Positions 35,166 to 48,773 are shown, counted from the stretch's first letter. The stretch is 64,000 bases of DNA from Staphylococcus sp. M0911 (GCF_003491325.1 NZ_CP022881.1:1488001-1552000), one strand, 5' to 3'. Notes: generated from the sequence alone by a model not told the origin. A program made the numbers and translations.

Positions 35166-36101
35166 TTATTCACTCACTTTATTTTTCTTTAATATTTGCT
35201 TTTTAATCCATTCAAACATATGTTGCCAAGTTGTTAAATAATCATCTTCAAATAATATTTCATGGCGTTTATTTTTATATAATTGCACAGTTATGTGTTT
35301 GATTCCTGCTTTTTTATAAATCTTACCTAGTTTTTTAACACCTTTACCATATTCTCCAAAGGGATCATCTTTGCCTGAAATTAATAGTATAGGTAGATTG
35401 TGATTCATCTGCTTTAATGATTTAACATTGGCAGTGTCCATCATATATTTAACTGTTTGATAAATCAGTTGGTTAGATACTCTGAATCCACAATATTCAT
35501 CATCGATAAATTTGTTCACTTCTTCTCTTTTGGTAGATAGCCAGTCACTTTCTGTTTGAGGTTGATCAATTTTTTTAGTAAAGGATTTATTCATTAATTG
35601 GTTAACCCATTTAACTCGACGTCTTTTACCTAAAATCATTGTGATTAATTTCAATAGAACCATAGTTGGGATACCTTTCCATTTAGGAAACATACCTGTA
35701 CCAGTTAATATGAGACCATTTGCAAATTGAGGGTATTGTTTTACAAATAGTCTTGCAATGATTGACCCCATTGAATGACCTAACACAATATAAGGTAGTT
35801 CAAAATGGCTATCATAAATGGTTTCTACTATTTCGTATGCATCGTCAACAACCTGTGTCATATCATTAAAGTGGCCTCTTTCATTCTCATCTATATTTTT
35901 ACCATGACCTCTATGATTGTGTCTAAGTACATCATACCCTTGTAGGTTTAATGCTTTAACTAACTCATCATATCGGTCCATATGTTCAGCCATACCATGA
36001 AAAAGATGGACTATACCAATTGTTTCATTATTAGCTTTATCTATTTTCACTTCAATCATTGTTCCATCTTTGACTGTAATGTTGAATTGACTTTGACTCA
36101 C
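35166..36101 (-). CDS. Alpha/beta hydrolase (lysophospholipase-like)
   Basis: A 311-residue serine hydrolase of the PldB/monoglyceride-lipase type. The oxyanion region is HLFHGMAEHMDRYD, the nucleophile elbow GHSMGSIIARLF, the Asp in ISGKDDPFGEYGK and the His in KNKRHEILFE. The lipid substrate is inferred from family only. The likely start is GTG at 36099-36101, seven bases after GGGGG; the ATG ten codons upstream overlaps that ribosome-binding site. It is the first gene before miaA-hfq. Confidence 0.88.
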   Translation of the reverse strand: MSQSQFNITVKDGTMIEVKIDKANNETIGIVHLFHGMAEHMDRYDELVKALNLQGYDVLRHNHRGHGKNIDENERGHFNDMTQVVDDAYEIVETIYDSHFELPYIVLGHSMGSIIARLFVKQYPQFANGLILTGTGMFPKWKGIPTMVLLKLITMILGKRRRVKWVNQLMNKSFTKKIDQPQTESDWLSTKREEVNKFIDDEYCGFRVSNQLIYQTVKYMMDTANVKSLKQMNHNLPILLISGKDDPFGEYGKGVKKLGKIYKKAGIKHITVQLYKNKRHEILFEDDYLTTWQHMFEWIKKQILKKNKVSE

Positions 36102-36286
36102 GCATATACCCCCAAAACTTCTTATCTTCATTCATCATGTTTATTAATATAAACATACATATTATATTCAATATACCTTTTGATAACATCGGAATCAAAT
36201 TGTATGCATATTTAGTTAACAATTCACATTCAGATGTACTTTTTGTCTTATAAGCATGTATGACAAATATAACATTTCATATAAAA

Positions 36287-36326
36287 AAACTACTAACATT
36301 GAGATAAAACTCAATGCTAGTAGTTT
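36287..36326 (-). terminator. Terminator after glpD
   Basis: AAACTACTAACATTGAG and CTCAATGCTAGTAGTTT pair with one mismatch; the minus strand continues with T-rich sequence. Confidence 0.85.
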
Positions 36327-36340
36327 GAAATTGATTTAAA

Positions 36341-38014
36341 TTATTCTTTAACTGCTGGTTGGTTATTACCAGATTGTGCTTCATCAATCGCTTTATTTAC
36401 TTCATCAGTATAGGCTTGTTTTTGACCTTCACTATATTGAAGCATATCTGCTAATACATCGATAACTGCATCTTTATATTGTAGTACATCATCAATATTA
36501 AAGTATAATTTACCTGATCTACGTACAAGGAAGTCAGTTGGTTTAAATACCATTTCTTGTTGGATACCATAGATTAATTCTACATAAATTTCTAATGGTA
36601 ATTGACTAGTATGATATTGCGCAGTTTGAGCAATGTTGAATAAATCATCAACATTTGAACCGTATTTACTTGCTAAACGGTATGCTACATCTTCATCAAT
36701 ACCAAAACCTTTAGCAGCGTCTACTTTTTGTTTAACAAAGTGGTCAAAGTTTTTACTACCACCAACGTCACCACCAGAAATTTTCAATTCTTTAGTCGCA
36801 CATGGTTTGAATGTTAAACCATATTCTTTTTTAAGACGTTTAGCTAATAAATCAACAATTTCTAATGCCATATGACGGTATCCTGTTAATTTACCACCCG
36901 CGATTGTTAATAAGCCTGATTCGCCTTCCCATACTTCGTCTTTACGAGAGATTTCTGAAGGGTCTTTTCCTTCTTCTAAAATTAACGGACGTACACCAGC
37001 CCATGTAGATTCGATGTCTTCATCTTTTACATCAACTGTTGGGAACATGTAATTAATCGCATCAATTAAATAATCTCTATCTTCTTGCGTTGTTAATGGT
37101 GTTGCTTTTTCATTATCATAGAATGTATCAGTTGTACCTACATATGCTTTACCTTCTCTAGGAATCGCAAAAATCATTCGACCATCTTTTTCTGTATCAA
37201 AGTAAACTGCTTGTTGTAATGGGAATTTAGATTGATCGATTACAACGTGAACACCTTTTGTTAAACGTAATTGTTTGTTATTACGTGCATAGTCACCGCT
37301 TCTTACTTCATCTACCCAAGGTCCTGAAGCATTGATTACTTTCTTAGCTTTGATAGGATACGTTTCATTATCAATCATATCTACAACTTCAATACCGTTT
37401 ACTTTTTTATTTGAATCATAAGTAAAGTGTTCTGATTTTGTATAGTTAATGATTTCAGCACCTTTTTCGGCTGCTTTTTTCATCACTTCAATAGTTAATC
37501 TTGCATCATCTGTACGGTATTCAACATAATAACCGCCACCTTTTAGTCCATCTTGTTTCACTAAAGGTTCTTTATTAATTGTATCTTGTTTAGAAAGCAT
37601 TTTTTTACGTTCAGATTTTTTAACACCTGCTAAACGATCATACATTGTTAAACCAATAGCCGTTGTAAATTTACCAAATGTACCACCTTTATGCATAGGT
37701 AATAACATCCATTCAGGTGTTGTTACATGTGGACCATTTTCATATACAATCGCACGTTCTTTACCAGTTTCAGCTACAACGCCTACTTGTAGTTGTTTTA
37801 AATAACGTAAACCACCATGTACTAATTTTGTAGAACGTGAACTTGTTCCTTGTGCGAAGTCTTGCATTTCTACTAAAGCAACTTTCATGCCACGGTTACT
37901 AGCATCTAATGCAATACCTGCACCTGTAATTCCGCCACCAATAATAACAACGTCATACTCTTCATTCTTTAAATTTCTCTTAATGTGATCCCTTTTTAGT
38001 GTTGATAAACCCAT
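36341..38014 (-). CDS. glpD: Aerobic glycerol-3-phosphate dehydrogenase
   Basis: A membrane-associated flavoprotein that oxidises glycerol 3-phosphate to dihydroxyacetone phosphate and passes electrons to quinone. The 557-residue protein has the FAD motif [35 protein letters not shown], the substrate region [16 protein letters not shown] and [16 protein letters not shown]. It follows glpK and glpF on the same strand. A leader hairpin at 38046-38093 with a T-run suggests GlpP-controlled antitermination. Strong AGGAGGC ribosome-binding site. Confidence 0.97.
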   Translation of the reverse strand: MGLSTLKRDHIKRNLKNEEYDVVIIGGGITGAGIALDASNRGMKVALVEMQDFAQGTSSRSTKLVHGGLRYLKQLQVGVVAETGKERAIVYENGPHVTTPEWMLLPMHKGGTFGKFTTAIGLTMYDRLAGVKKSERKKMLSKQDTINKEPLVKQDGLKGGGYYVEYRTDDARLTIEVMKKAAEKGAEIINYTKSEHFTYDSNKKVNGIEVVDMIDNETYPIKAKKVINASGPWVDEVRSGDYARNNKQLRLTKGVHVVIDQSKFPLQQAVYFDTEKDGRMIFAIPREGKAYVGTTDTFYDNEKATPLTTQEDRDYLIDAINYMFPTVDVKDEDIESTWAGVRPLILEEGKDPSEISRKDEVWEGESGLLTIAGGKLTGYRHMALEIVDLLAKRLKKEYGLTFKPCATKELKISGGDVGGSKNFDHFVKQKVDAAKGFGIDEDVAYRLASKYGSNVDDLFNIAQTAQYHTSQLPLEIYVELIYGIQQEMVFKPTDFLVRRSGKLYFNIDDVLQYKDAVIDVLADMLQYSEGQKQAYTDEVNKAIDEAQSGNNQPAVKE

Positions 38015-38045
38015 AATTCAACGCCTCCTATTTAGTATAAAAAAA

Positions 38046-38093
38046 GAGAGACTTATCCCACAATTACCATTTAATTGTACGAATAAATCTCTC
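38046..38093 (-). promoter_or_regulatory. glpD leader terminator (GlpP target candidate)
   Basis: On the minus strand GAGAGATTTAT and ATAAGTCTCTC pair, followed by seven T, between glpK and glpD and ahead of the glpD ribosome-binding site. In Bacillus GlpP with glycerol 3-phosphate prevents termination in the glpD leader. The same GAGATTT...GTCTC pattern recurs ahead of glpF. Confidence 0.7.
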
Positions 38094-38186
38094 ATTTCTC
38101 GATTTCCTTATTAACTTGCTTCAAGTATAACATAAATAAGAAAATCTAGTCTATCTCGAGCTTACAATTTATTGATTTGCTAAAGA

Positions 38187-39731
<1,545 letters not shown>

Positions 39732-39830
39732 TTAATGATAATTACTTATATCATATATCAACACATCATGTTAATTTATATGCAATTTTTTAATAACAAA
39801 CACTAAAATTGTGATATTTTCTTATGTTGA

Positions 39831-40649
39831 TTAATAGATTGACTCAATATCATTACTTTTAGAAGTTCTATTTAAAATCACACCTAATACTAATGTAATG
39901 ATAACTAAAATAATACCAACTACACAACTTACATTAAATGTTTGTTTATAAAATACTTCATAAATGACTGCGCCTAGCATACCTCCAGCAATAGGACCTA
40001 GTACAGGTACAATCGCATATGACCAGTTTGAACCGCCTTTACCAGCAATTGGTAAAATGGCATGCGCGATACGAGGACCTAAGTCACGGGCAGGGTTAAT
40101 TGCATAACCTGTTGTACCACCTAAACTTAACCCGATTGCAATAATTAAAGCACCGACAATTAATGGATTTAAACCATCAGCAATTTTATTTACACCGATG
40201 AATAAAATACCTAAAGTTAAAGCTGTTGTACCAATAATCTCACTTAAAAAGTTTGCGAAATAATTTTTAATTGCAGGGGCTGTTGAGAACACGCCTAATT
40301 TTGTAGCTTGATCTTCTGTTGCTTTCCAATGTGGTAAATACATTAACCATACTAAGGCACCACCAACGATACCTCCAAGCATTTGGCAAACGATATATCC
40401 TGGAACTTGCGCCCAACTAAATCCACCATCCATGGCTAATGCAATTGAAACTGCTGGATTTAAATGTGCACCTGAAAATTTACCAACTGCAAATGCACCC
40501 ATTGCAACGGCTAGACCCCATCCTGTAGCGATAACAATCCAGTCAGCGTTATTACCAGCACTACGTTTTAAATTAACGTTAGCACAAACGCCGCCACCGA
40601 AAAGTATAAGGATGGCCGTACCTAAAAACTCTGCTAAATAAGCATTCAT
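39831..40649 (-). CDS. glpF: Glycerol uptake facilitator
   Basis: A glycerol channel of the aquaglyceroporin (MIP) family. The 272-residue membrane protein has six helices and both half-helix NPA motifs: SGAHLNPAVSIAL and GYAINPARDLGPR; the Asp after the second NPA-R marks glycerol selectivity. It is the first gene of the glpF-glpK pair, preceded by a leader hairpin, a promoter and a cre site. Ribosome-binding site GGGAGGA. Confidence 0.96.
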   Translation of the reverse strand: MNAYLAEFLGTAILILFGGGVCANVNLKRSAGNNADWIVIATGWGLAVAMGAFAVGKFSGAHLNPAVSIALAMDGGFSWAQVPGYIVCQMLGGIVGGALVWLMYLPHWKATEDQATKLGVFSTAPAIKNYFANFLSEIIGTTALTLGILFIGVNKIADGLNPLIVGALIIAIGLSLGGTTGYAINPARDLGPRIAHAILPIAGKGGSNWSYAIVPVLGPIAGGMLGAVIYEVFYKQTFNVSCVVGIILVIITLVLGVILNRTSKSNDIESIY

Positions 40650-40674
40650 ATAACTATTCCTCCCAAAATAGATA

Positions 40675-40714
40675 GGGAGACCCCTACAACGTTATAAAGC
40701 TGCAGAAATCTCCC
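40675..40714 (-). promoter_or_regulatory. glpF leader hairpin (GlpP target candidate)
   Basis: On the minus strand GGGAGATTTCTGCA and TGTAGGGGTCTCCC pair around a short loop, in the glpF leader. It shares the GAGATTT...GTCTC ends of the glpD leader but lacks a long T-run. Confidence 0.55.
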
Positions 40715-40753
40715 CTTCTCTGTTCTAATATTAACTTTTAATAACTTGGTTAT

Positions 40754-40783
40754 ATATTACAGTTATATTGTAAGCGTTGTCAA
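40754..40783 (-). promoter_or_regulatory. glpF promoter with CcpA (cre) site
   Basis: On the minus strand TTGACA (40778-40783) and TAATAT (40754-40759) are 18 bases apart. TTGTAAGCGTTGTCAA at 40768-40783 fits the cre consensus WTGNAARCGNWWWCAW with one mismatch and covers the -35, so CcpA would repress glpF in the presence of glucose. Confidence 0.75.
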
Positions 40784-40856
40784 TATTTTTGTTATAAATT
40801 TGTCAAATTTATTTCATTTCAATCCTCATTACTCAACTCATTTTTGATATATAAAA

Positions 40857-40890
40857 AGGAATCAGCGACTCAACAGTTCGACTGATTCCT
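40857..40890 (-). terminator. Terminator after glpP
   Basis: AGGAATCAG and CTGATTCCT pair around an inner short hairpin, followed by TTTTTATAT on the minus strand. Confidence 0.8.
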
Positions 40891-40920
40891 ACACTTATTC
40901 ATAGAGATATTATTCTATTG

Positions 40921-41454
40921 TTACCATAATTTTTGATTGCTTGTTGTAATATATTCTGCACCATTATTTATGGCCTCTTCTACTTCAGATACTTCACTAA
41001 TCAATCCACCTGCAATCACAGATGTATCAGTCTCTTCTTGAATACATCTTACTGCTTTGTGTGCAATACCCGGTAGCACTTCAACGAAATCTGGTTGTAC
41101 CTTTTGGATTAATTCAATACTCCGACTTAAAGCCTGACTATCTATAATAAACACTCTAAAGATAGTTAGCGTATTTAGCGACTTTGCTTTTTTAATCACT
41201 TTAGTCTTTGTTGAAACGATGCCTTTAGGTTTATATTGTTGAATAATATATTCACAAGAATATTCGTCATGACTTAACCCTTTAATTAAATCAATATGGA
41301 TATAACATTCAATACCTTTATTTTTCAAAAGATCTAATATACTTTTAAGATGACCGATATGCATATCCAACAGTACACATGATTTATATTCGGTTTTAAT
41401 GAGCTTATCTAAATCTTTCATATTTCTAATTGCCGGGAGTATATTTTCTTTCAA
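40921..41454 (-). CDS. glpP: GlpP, glycerol-3-phosphate-responsive antiterminator
   Basis: Binds glycerol 3-phosphate and leader mRNA to let transcription proceed into glpD and glpFK. The 177-residue TIM-barrel-like protein has CVLLDMHIGHL, IHIDLIKGLSHDEYSCEYI, GIVSTKTKVIKKAK and the phosphate-binding GLISEVSEVEEAINNGAEYI end. It is encoded 14 bases after mutL and is probably carried on the mutSL transcript, which is separated from glpF by a terminator. The target hairpins lie at 38046 and 40675. Confidence 0.94.
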   Translation of the reverse strand: MKENILPAIRNMKDLDKLIKTEYKSCVLLDMHIGHLKSILDLLKNKGIECYIHIDLIKGLSHDEYSCEYIIQQYKPKGIVSTKTKVIKKAKSLNTLTIFRVFIIDSQALSRSIELIQKVQPDFVEVLPGIAHKAVRCIQEETDTSVIAGGLISEVSEVEEAINNGAEYITTSNQKLW

Positions 41455-41468
41455 ATGATTGCTCCTCT

Positions 41469-43418
41469 CTACATTACACGTTTAAATAATTTTTCTAATT
41501 CGTAATTCGAAAAGTTAATGATAATGGGTCTTCCGTGCGGGCATGTAAATGGATCTTCCATTTCACGCAATTGATCAATTAAATCTGCCATCTCATTATT
41601 TTTAAGATAATGATTAGCTTTAATCGACTTTTTACAAGACATCATTATTGCTGCATCTTCACGCATTTTTTTCACATCAATTTTTTTATTTTCTAATACG
41701 AGTTCTATCATATCTTTGATGATCTCTTCCGCTTCTGCTTTTGGAAACCAAACTGGATAACTATTAACAATATAATCATGTCCACCGAAATGTTCAAGGT
41801 GTACGCCTACTCTGTCTAATTCTTCTTGATACTGATCTATAATGAACTGTTCATCTTTTGAGAAATGAAATGTCATTGGAATTAACAAGTTTTGAACTTC
41901 ATTTGTTACTTCCCCAATCTTTTCTCTAAAATACTCGTATTTAATACGTTCTTGAGCAGCATGCTGATCAATCATAAACATGCCATTTTCGTTTTGAGCA
42001 ATGATATATGTGCCATGAACTTGTCCGACAACTTCCATATATGGTACACGTCGACGTGTTGAAGCACTTACTGTACCTTTAATGTCATTTTCATTTTGAT
42101 TTTCTTCTTGTTCTAGAGTCTCATATTGATTATCTAATTCATTTAAAATATCTTTTTGATTATTGAAGTAATAATCATCATGATTACGGTTAATATATTG
42201 AGAGTCATTAAACAATGTACTTTCATTGTCTTCGTTCACTTGTGAAATATTTTGATTCTCAACTTTATCTAATTTGGTTGCACTTAAATCTTCTTGTCTC
42301 TCATCTTCAGATGATTGTGGACGATTTTGGACTTCATTTTGTTTACGTTCAAAGTCTAACTTTTGTTGTTCAAAGCTATTGAGCACTTTATTTTTCTTTG
42401 GATGATGATCTAAGTCATTTTTAGGAATAAGGATTTTATCTTTAAATGCTTCTCGTATTTTTTCTACTATCAAATCATATAGTTGTTCTTCTTTAGATAA
42501 TCTCACTTCAAGTTTAGTAGGATGTACATTGACATCTACTAATATAGGATCCATTTGTATATTGATATAACAAATAGGATATCGACCAATAGTTAGTAAC
42601 GTATGGTAACCTTCTACAATGGCTTTATTCAAAACGAAATTTTTAATATATCTACCATTAATAAATATAGAAATATAATGTTTGTTACTTCTTGAATGTT
42701 CAGGTCTAGCTACATATCCTTCTAGATGGTAATCACTTGTATCACCTGTGATATGTACGAGATCTTTTGCCACTTTCATGCCATATATTTCTGCCATTAC
42801 TTCATTTGTTTTCCCAGAACCATTCGTTTTGAGTAGTGTCTTGCCATCAGAAACAAGAGATATTCTTATATCAGGATGACTCATTGCCATACGGTTAACT
42901 ATATCAGTGATTTTTCCTAGCTCTGTATAGAGACTTTTAATATATTTTAATCTAGCCGGCGTATTGTAAAATAATGATTCTACTAGGATATCCGTGCCTT
43001 TTTTCGCTTTAGCTGGTTTTTGGTTAATAATTTCACCATTCTCAGCATATATTTCATGTCCACTTTCATTATCTGTACATGTACGTAACGTTACTTTCGA
43101 TACTGAAGAGATACTGGCTAAGGCTTCGCCGCGAAATCCTAATGTTCTAATATGAAATAGATCATCATCTGCATCTAATTTACTTGTCGCATGTCGATGA
43201 AATACCAAACTTAAATCATCAGCTTCTATTCCAGTACCGTTGTCTACTACACGTATTGATGCAACACCAGATTGTTCTACTTCAATATTTATTTCAGTTG
43301 ATTGGGCATCGATGGCATTTTCCAGTAATTCTTTAACAACCGAACTAGGTCTTTCGACTACTTCGCCAGCTGCAATTTTATTAGCTAAGGAGGTTTGTAG
43401 TTCTTTAATTTTTCCCAT
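41469..43418 (-). CDS. mutL: MutL, mismatch-repair endonuclease
   Basis: Links mismatch recognition by MutS to strand nicking. The 649-residue protein has the GHKL ATPase domain ([32 protein letters not shown]) at the N terminus. A long acidic, Asn/Gln-rich linker (~residues 340-450) follows. The C-terminal nuclease motif is [12 protein letters not shown], with MSCKKSIKA and CPHGRP as metal-site parts. It therefore has its own nicking activity, as in bacteria without MutH. It lies 11 bases downstream of mutS. Confidence 0.97.
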   Translation of the reverse strand: MGKIKELQTSLANKIAAGEVVERPSSVVKELLENAIDAQSTEINIEVEQSGVASIRVVDNGTGIEADDLSLVFHRHATSKLDADDDLFHIRTLGFRGEALASISSVSKVTLRTCTDNESGHEIYAENGEIINQKPAKAKKGTDILVESLFYNTPARLKYIKSLYTELGKITDIVNRMAMSHPDIRISLVSDGKTLLKTNGSGKTNEVMAEIYGMKVAKDLVHITGDTSDYHLEGYVARPEHSRSNKHYISIFINGRYIKNFVLNKAIVEGYHTLLTIGRYPICYINIQMDPILVDVNVHPTKLEVRLSKEEQLYDLIVEKIREAFKDKILIPKNDLDHHPKKNKVLNSFEQQKLDFERKQNEVQNRPQSSEDERQEDLSATKLDKVENQNISQVNEDNESTLFNDSQYINRNHDDYYFNNQKDILNELDNQYETLEQEENQNENDIKGTVSASTRRRVPYMEVVGQVHGTYIIAQNENGMFMIDQHAAQERIKYEYFREKIGEVTNEVQNLLIPMTFHFSKDEQFIIDQYQEELDRVGVHLEHFGGHDYIVNSYPVWFPKAEAEEIIKDMIELVLENKKIDVKKMREDAAIMMSCKKSIKANHYLKNNEMADLIDQLREMEDPFTCPHGRPIIINFSNYELEKLFKRVM

Positions 43419-43429
43419 TTACAACACCT

Positions 43430-46045
43430 CTATTTTAATTGATTTTGTAATTCGTTTAATTTTATCAATGCTTCGATTGGAGTCATGTTTGATAAGTTTA
43501 ATGATTTGATGTGCGCTTCAATTTCGCTTTGTTGTGTTTCCGATTCAAATAAGTTAAATGCGGCTTGTTCAAATGATGCTTCTTTCTCATCACACTTGTC
43601 ATGATTTGCCTTTTTATTAGGTGCCTTAGTTTCATCAGCTTGATATGATTCAGTTTGAACGATCTGAGGTTCAGGACTATCAGATTTTTGTTCAAAATCA
43701 TTCAAAATAACTTGTGCTCTTTGAATGACTTCATCAGGTAAATCAGCAAGTTTCGCTACTTGAATACCATAACTATCATCAACCGCACCATCTTTAACTT
43801 TGTGTAAGAAGATGAGCTCTCCTTTATATTCATTAGCCGCTACGTGCACATTTTTTAAACATGGTAATAGCTGATCTAATGTCGTCAGTTCATGATAGTG
43901 TGTTGAGAATAGCGTTTTAGCATGTGAGGTTTGTGCGACATACTCTATCATCGCTTGTGCTAACGCTAAACCATCATACGTTGACGTTCCTCTTCCTATC
44001 TCATCGAAAATAATCAAACTATCCTCAGTAGCATAGGTTAATGCTTTTTGAGCTTCTAACATTTCTACCATAAATGTACTTTTACCTGAAACTAAATCAT
44101 CTGCAGCGCCAATACGAGTAAAAATCTGATCAAAGATTGGCAATGTCGCAGATTCGCAAGGTACATACGCACCCATTTGAGCCATTATACTAATAATTGC
44201 AATTTGTCTCATATAAGTCGATTTACCAGACATATTAGGGCCCGTTATCAGATAAATAAATGTGTCATTATCTAAAGCACAATCATTAGGTACGTAATCA
44301 TTATAATCCATGACACGTTCAACAACTGGATGTCTAGAATTTTTTAATTTTAATGTTTTATCATCACTAAAATGTGGTCGAACATAATTATATTTTTGAG
44401 CTATTTCTGCGAAACTTTGTAAACAATCCAGTTCCGATATGATTTTAGCTTGTTTTTGAAGTCTCTCGGTATATTCTTTAATATGTTCTCTTAATTTGAC
44501 AAATAATTGATATTCTAACTCTATTGCTTTGTCTTCGGCACCTAAAATAATATCTTCTTTTTCTTTTAACTCATCTGTTATAAAGCGCTCAGCATTAGAT
44601 AATGTTTGTTTACGATTATATCCAAACTGTGATGGATCAAAGCCTTGTAAGTTGGCACGAGTAATTTCGATAAAGTAGCCAAATACTTTATTAAAACTTA
44701 TTTTTAATGATTTAATGCCTGTACGTTCTCTTTCTTTGGCTTGTAATTCAGCAAGCCAAGATTTACCATTACGTGAAGCTTCTAAATATTCATCTAATTG
44801 GTGATTAAATCCTGATTTAAATAGGCCACCATCTTTGACTGAAATAGGTGGTTCTTCAACCAAACTATTCTCTAATACTTCGAGTAAGTCATCAAGCGGT
44901 TCGAGTGCATCAAATTGCGTAATCGTATCGCTATCTAATTGACTTAATAATTGCTTTATATTAGGTATTTCACTAATTGAATGTTTAAGTTGAATTAAAT
45001 CGCGTGCATTTACATTTCCGTAACTTACACGACCTACTAATCTTTCTATGTCATATACTTGATTCAAATAGTTTCTCAATGTATCTCGTTCAATAAAATG
45101 ATTGATAAACTCATCAACGATATTTAATCGTTCTTCGATTTGTTGTTTATATATTAACGGACGGTCTATCCATTGTTTCAGTCGTCTTGCACCCATTGGC
45201 GTCTTGGTTTCATCCATCAACCATAGAAGTGTCCCTTTTTTAGATTTCAATCTAATGCTTTCTGTTAATTCTAAATTTCTTTTAGCATAGAAATCCATCT
45301 TCATAAAATCAATAGCAGCATATTGTTGGACATCTTCTAAGTGTGATAAATCTCTTTTTTGTGTATGTTGTATATAATCTAACAATAATTGCGTTGATTG
45401 TTGCATGTGCTGATGTTCGATGTTATTCACTTCAAAATATTGATTTGAAATCTCATCTCGAACTGTTATGGTTTCGGTAATCATATTAATTTGTCGTTGC
45501 ATATTCTCAGATAAAGGTTCACAAATAACTATTTCATTGGGATTGATAGTCGTGATTTCATTTAATAATGTAGCTTCATCTTCAAAATGTGTAGTTTTCA
45601 ATTCACCTGTTGAAATATCACAATAACTTAATGCATATTCATGAGGAGATTGTATAAAACTTAAGATATAGTTATTTTGCTTTTCATCCACGCCACCTTG
45701 ATCCATAACTGTCCCTGGCGTTACGATTCGAACAACTTCTCTTTTAACCATACCTTTAGTTTGTTTTGGGTCTTCCATCTGTTCGCAAATCGCTACTTTA
45801 TACCCGTTATTAATTAGCGTCTCTATATAACTATCTGCTGAGTGATATGGAACGCCACACATAGGTATAGGATTATCTTTTTTGGCATCTCTTTTTGTTA
45901 GCGTAATCTCTAATACTCTTGATGCTTCTTTAGCATCATCGAAGAACATTTCATAAAAGTCTCCAAGTCTAAAGAATAACAAGCAGTCATCATATTCTGA
46001 TTTGATTTTTAAATATTGTTGCATCATTGGTGTCACATTTGACAT
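43430..46045 (-). CDS. mutS: MutS, mismatch recognition ATPase
   Basis: Recognises mismatched DNA and recruits MutL. The 871-residue protein has the mismatch-contacting F-x-E motif in [14 protein letters not shown], the ATPase Walker [29 protein letters not shown], Walker [17 protein letters not shown] and FSTHYHEL. The start is placed at the ATG giving [12 protein letters not shown], where the family begins; four upstream codons from a GTG are probably not translated. Forms an operon with mutL and probably glpP. Confidence 0.97.
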   Translation of the reverse strand: MSNVTPMMQQYLKIKSEYDDCLLFFRLGDFYEMFFDDAKEASRVLEITLTKRDAKKDNPIPMCGVPYHSADSYIETLINNGYKVAICEQMEDPKQTKGMVKREVVRIVTPGTVMDQGGVDEKQNNYILSFIQSPHEYALSYCDISTGELKTTHFEDEATLLNEITTINPNEIVICEPLSENMQRQINMITETITVRDEISNQYFEVNNIEHQHMQQSTQLLLDYIQHTQKRDLSHLEDVQQYAAIDFMKMDFYAKRNLELTESIRLKSKKGTLLWLMDETKTPMGARRLKQWIDRPLIYKQQIEERLNIVDEFINHFIERDTLRNYLNQVYDIERLVGRVSYGNVNARDLIQLKHSISEIPNIKQLLSQLDSDTITQFDALEPLDDLLEVLENSLVEEPPISVKDGGLFKSGFNHQLDEYLEASRNGKSWLAELQAKERERTGIKSLKISFNKVFGYFIEITRANLQGFDPSQFGYNRKQTLSNAERFITDELKEKEDIILGAEDKAIELEYQLFVKLREHIKEYTERLQKQAKIISELDCLQSFAEIAQKYNYVRPHFSDDKTLKLKNSRHPVVERVMDYNDYVPNDCALDNDTFIYLITGPNMSGKSTYMRQIAIISIMAQMGAYVPCESATLPIFDQIFTRIGAADDLVSGKSTFMVEMLEAQKALTYATEDSLIIFDEIGRGTSTYDGLALAQAMIEYVAQTSHAKTLFSTHYHELTTLDQLLPCLKNVHVAANEYKGELIFLHKVKDGAVDDSYGIQVAKLADLPDEVIQRAQVILNDFEQKSDSPEPQIVQTESYQADETKAPNKKANHDKCDEKEASFEQAAFNLFESETQQSEIEAHIKSLNLSNMTPIEALIKLNELQNQLK

Positions 46046-46249
46046 AAAGTTCTTCACAACCCTTATTTTATAGTCTTTTTATTAATATGGTTCAATAAAT
46101 TTATGTAATTTTTTACGTATTATTTAACTCATCTATTTTAACATATACAATCACATCTAGCCCATTATCTAAAATGAAGCATAAAAAATACGCATAATCC
46201 CATGTGCTAAATCATTACAGTTACACATTGGACTATACGTACTCAATCA

Positions 46250-46741
46250 TTATTTTTGAAAACGATCTAAGAGGCCTCGTCTTTTTAATATTATTAATAA
46301 CACATAACTAATAGCTGCACCGATAATACTAGATACAATGAAAGTAGTCATAAGCGGTTTTACAAAGAAGTTTTGTAAGTTAAGTATCCATGCTAATGGA
46401 ATACAGATCAAACTGCCTATAATACCCGTGCCTAAAACCTCACCTACTGCAGCCATAAAAATATGTTTACGATACATGTAAAATAAACTAGCCAATAACA
46501 CACCGATCATACTGCCTGGAAATGCAAATACACTTCCTGTACCAAATGTTACGCGTAAAATGGATGATATTAAAGCCTGAGCTAATCCATACCAAGGCCC
46601 TACAAAAACTGCACAAAGTACATTAACTAAGTGTTGCATAGGTGCTGCTTTGATTGGACCAAGTGGGATGACAATGATACTGCTTAAGATGACATTAATC
46701 GCTATTAATAACGCTGTTATGGTTAATTTTCTAATATTCAA
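46250..46741 (-). CDS. thiW: ThiW, thiamine-precursor transporter component (ECF S subunit)
   Basis: A 163-residue membrane protein with about five hydrophobic segments. It begins MNIRKLTITALLIAINVILS and contains PIKAAPMQHLVNVL and GPWYGLAQALISSILR, the ThiW signature. ThiW proteins are the substrate-binding part of an energy-coupling transporter, probably for the thiazole moiety of thiamine. No thiamine-pyrophosphate riboswitch is seen upstream; it follows ricA by 21 bases. The ATP-binding partner must be elsewhere. Confidence 0.88.
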   Translation of the reverse strand: MNIRKLTITALLIAINVILSSIIVIPLGPIKAAPMQHLVNVLCAVFVGPWYGLAQALISSILRVTFGTGSVFAFPGSMIGVLLASLFYMYRKHIFMAAVGEVLGTGIIGSLICIPLAWILNLQNFFVKPLMTTFIVSSIIGAAISYVLLIILKRRGLLDRFQK

Positions 46742-46762
46742 TGCATTGTCTCCTTATCCAAT

Positions 46763-47128
46763 TTATTTATCGTGGTAGTTCTCATTATGCTCATTTAAGC
46801 GATTTTCCATTGTATTAATCATCATTTGTAATAAATCATTAGCTTCGTACTGTGATGCACGGAATTCTTCAACAATCGGCAATTCATTGATTTCATTTTC
46901 TAACTGATGTATTTGATTCTCTGACTGGTGAAATGCCGTTTCCTTACCATAATTTTGTAAGTTAACTGATTGCTTCTGTTGCTTTTTTAATTGATTCATT
47001 TTATTTTCAATCGCTTTATTATTATGAATTTGTGATTCAATTGATTGATATTCTTTGATCATTTCTAAGTTTTTAATCTTCTGCGCTAATTGATCTGCAT
47101 TAGAAAGTATTTGTGTTTTGTTATACAT
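46763..47128 (-). CDS. ricA: RicA (YmcA/YlbF family)
   Basis: A 121-residue helical protein of the YlbF/YmcA family. In Bacillus RicA (YmcA), RicF and RicT form a complex that works with RNase Y on mRNA and sRNA processing. It has a long N-terminal helix (SNADQLAQKIKNLEMIKEYQ) and the VEEFRASQYEANDLLQMM C-terminal segment. It lies 2 bases downstream of miaB, the usual neighbour. RNase Y is encoded at 54241 in the same window. Confidence 0.88.
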   Translation of the reverse strand: MYNKTQILSNADQLAQKIKNLEMIKEYQSIESQIHNNKAIENKMNQLKKQQKQSVNLQNYGKETAFHQSENQIHQLENEINELPIVEEFRASQYEANDLLQMMINTMENRLNEHNENYHDK

Positions 47129-47130
47129 TA

Positions 47131-48675
47131 TTATTGCATCACCAATTCTCTTTGATGTTCTCCTATAAAGGTACCATTTAAAGAATATTGTTTAGCTTCA
47201 TCAATCTTAACATCTACTAGCTTGCCAACCATTTCTTTTGGTGCTTTAAAATTGACTAATTTATTTTTTGAAGTATAACCCGCTAAAACAGAATCATCTT
47301 TTTTACTTGAGCCTTCACATAACACTGTGACAATTTCATTTTCATATTGGCTCATAGCTTTTTGAGAGTACTCTCCGACTTTTTTATTTAAGCGTTGTAG
47401 ACGTTCTTTTTTAACTTCTGTAGGTACGTTGTCTTTCATTTTCGCAGCTGGTGTACCATCTCTTTGAGAATATAAATACGTGTAGGCATGTTCAAATCCT
47501 ACTTCATCATATAAAGTTAAAGTATCCTCAAATTGTTCTTCAGTTTCATTAGGATAACCAACAATAATATCCGTCGTTAAGGCAATATTAGGAATGGCTT
47601 CTTTTATGCGAGATACTAAATCTAAATAACTTTCTCTCGTATATTTTCTTCCCATAATTTTTAATACTGCGTTATTACCTGATTGTACTGGTAAATGGAT
47701 ATGCGGAACAATATTACCTCCATTAGCAATTACTTCAATCATACGATCTGTAAAGTCCCATGGATGGCTAGTTGTAAATCTTACTCTCGGAATATCAATT
47801 TTAGAAATATCTTCTAGTAAATCGCCTAATCCATAGTCTAGTCCTTCAATATCTTTACCATAAGAATTAACATTTTGACCTAATAATGTAATTTCTTGAT
47901 AACCTTCTCTAGCCAACTCTCTTACTTCATCAATAATGTCTTCTGGTCTACGACTACGTTCTTTACCTCTAGTAAATGGCACGATGCAATATGTACAGAA
48001 CTTATCGCAACCATACATAATATTTACCCATGCTTTTATATGACCATCACGTACTTTAGGAAGATTTTCAATAACATCTCCTTCTTTAGACCATACTTCA
48101 ACAACCATTGCTTTTGATAAGTAGGCTTCTTCTAATATTTCTGGTAGACGATGGATATTGTGTGTACCGAAAATCATATCAACGTTTTGGTATGATTTTA
48201 ATATTTTGTTTACAACTGATTCTTCTTGAGACATACACCCGCATACCCCAATTAAACAATCAGGTCTTTCCTTTTTTAAATGTTTCAAGTTACCGATTTC
48301 ACTAAACACTTTATTTTCTGCATTCTCACGAATTGCACAAGTATTGATTAAAATGACATCAGCAGTGTTAATATCAGTCGTTGCACTATAACCTAAAGCT
48401 TCTAAAATCCCCGCCATAACTTCAGTATCATGTGCATTCATTTGACACCCGTATGTTTTTATTAAAAATGTACGTTCTTTACCCATGCCACGATATTTTT
48501 CATCTATTTGAAAGTCTCTATTGTATTCAACTTCTTGTTTCCCACGCTTTTTAGCTTCTTTTAAATTAGGTGGTTGATACACATGTTCAAAATATTTGCT
48601 ATAATCTTTTTCTTCTTTACGATTACGTTCTGCTAAAATATCTATCGTACCAGCTTTTCTCTGCTCTTCATTCAC
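47131..48675 (-). CDS. miaB: MiaB, tRNA A37 methylthiotransferase
   Basis: A radical-SAM enzyme adding a methylthio group to isopentenyladenosine-37 of tRNA. The 514-residue protein has an N-terminal UPF0004 domain with three cluster Cys ([31 protein letters not shown]), the radical-SAM motif [17 protein letters not shown] and a C-terminal TRAM domain. A ~60-residue charged N-terminal extension is normal for Firmicutes. It starts at the ATG in front of [11 protein letters not shown], with AAAGGAT as ribosome-binding site. Confidence 0.96.
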   Translation of the reverse strand: MNEEQRKAGTIDILAERNRKEEKDYSKYFEHVYQPPNLKEAKKRGKQEVEYNRDFQIDEKYRGMGKERTFLIKTYGCQMNAHDTEVMAGILEALGYSATTDINTADVILINTCAIRENAENKVFSEIGNLKHLKKERPDCLIGVCGCMSQEESVVNKILKSYQNVDMIFGTHNIHRLPEILEEAYLSKAMVVEVWSKEGDVIENLPKVRDGHIKAWVNIMYGCDKFCTYCIVPFTRGKERSRRPEDIIDEVRELAREGYQEITLLGQNVNSYGKDIEGLDYGLGDLLEDISKIDIPRVRFTTSHPWDFTDRMIEVIANGGNIVPHIHLPVQSGNNAVLKIMGRKYTRESYLDLVSRIKEAIPNIALTTDIIVGYPNETEEQFEDTLTLYDEVGFEHAYTYLYSQRDGTPAAKMKDNVPTEVKKERLQRLNKKVGEYSQKAMSQYENEIVTVLCEGSSKKDDSVLAGYTSKNKLVNFKAPKEMVGKLVDVKIDEAKQYSLNGTFIGEHQRELVMQ

Positions 48676-48773
48676 TATTAAAAATCCTTTCTATATGCCC
48701 ATATATCATTTCTACATTATATTAAATTTAATACAAAAGTGCAAAAAGCGTCATCATTCAATCATACAAAAAA

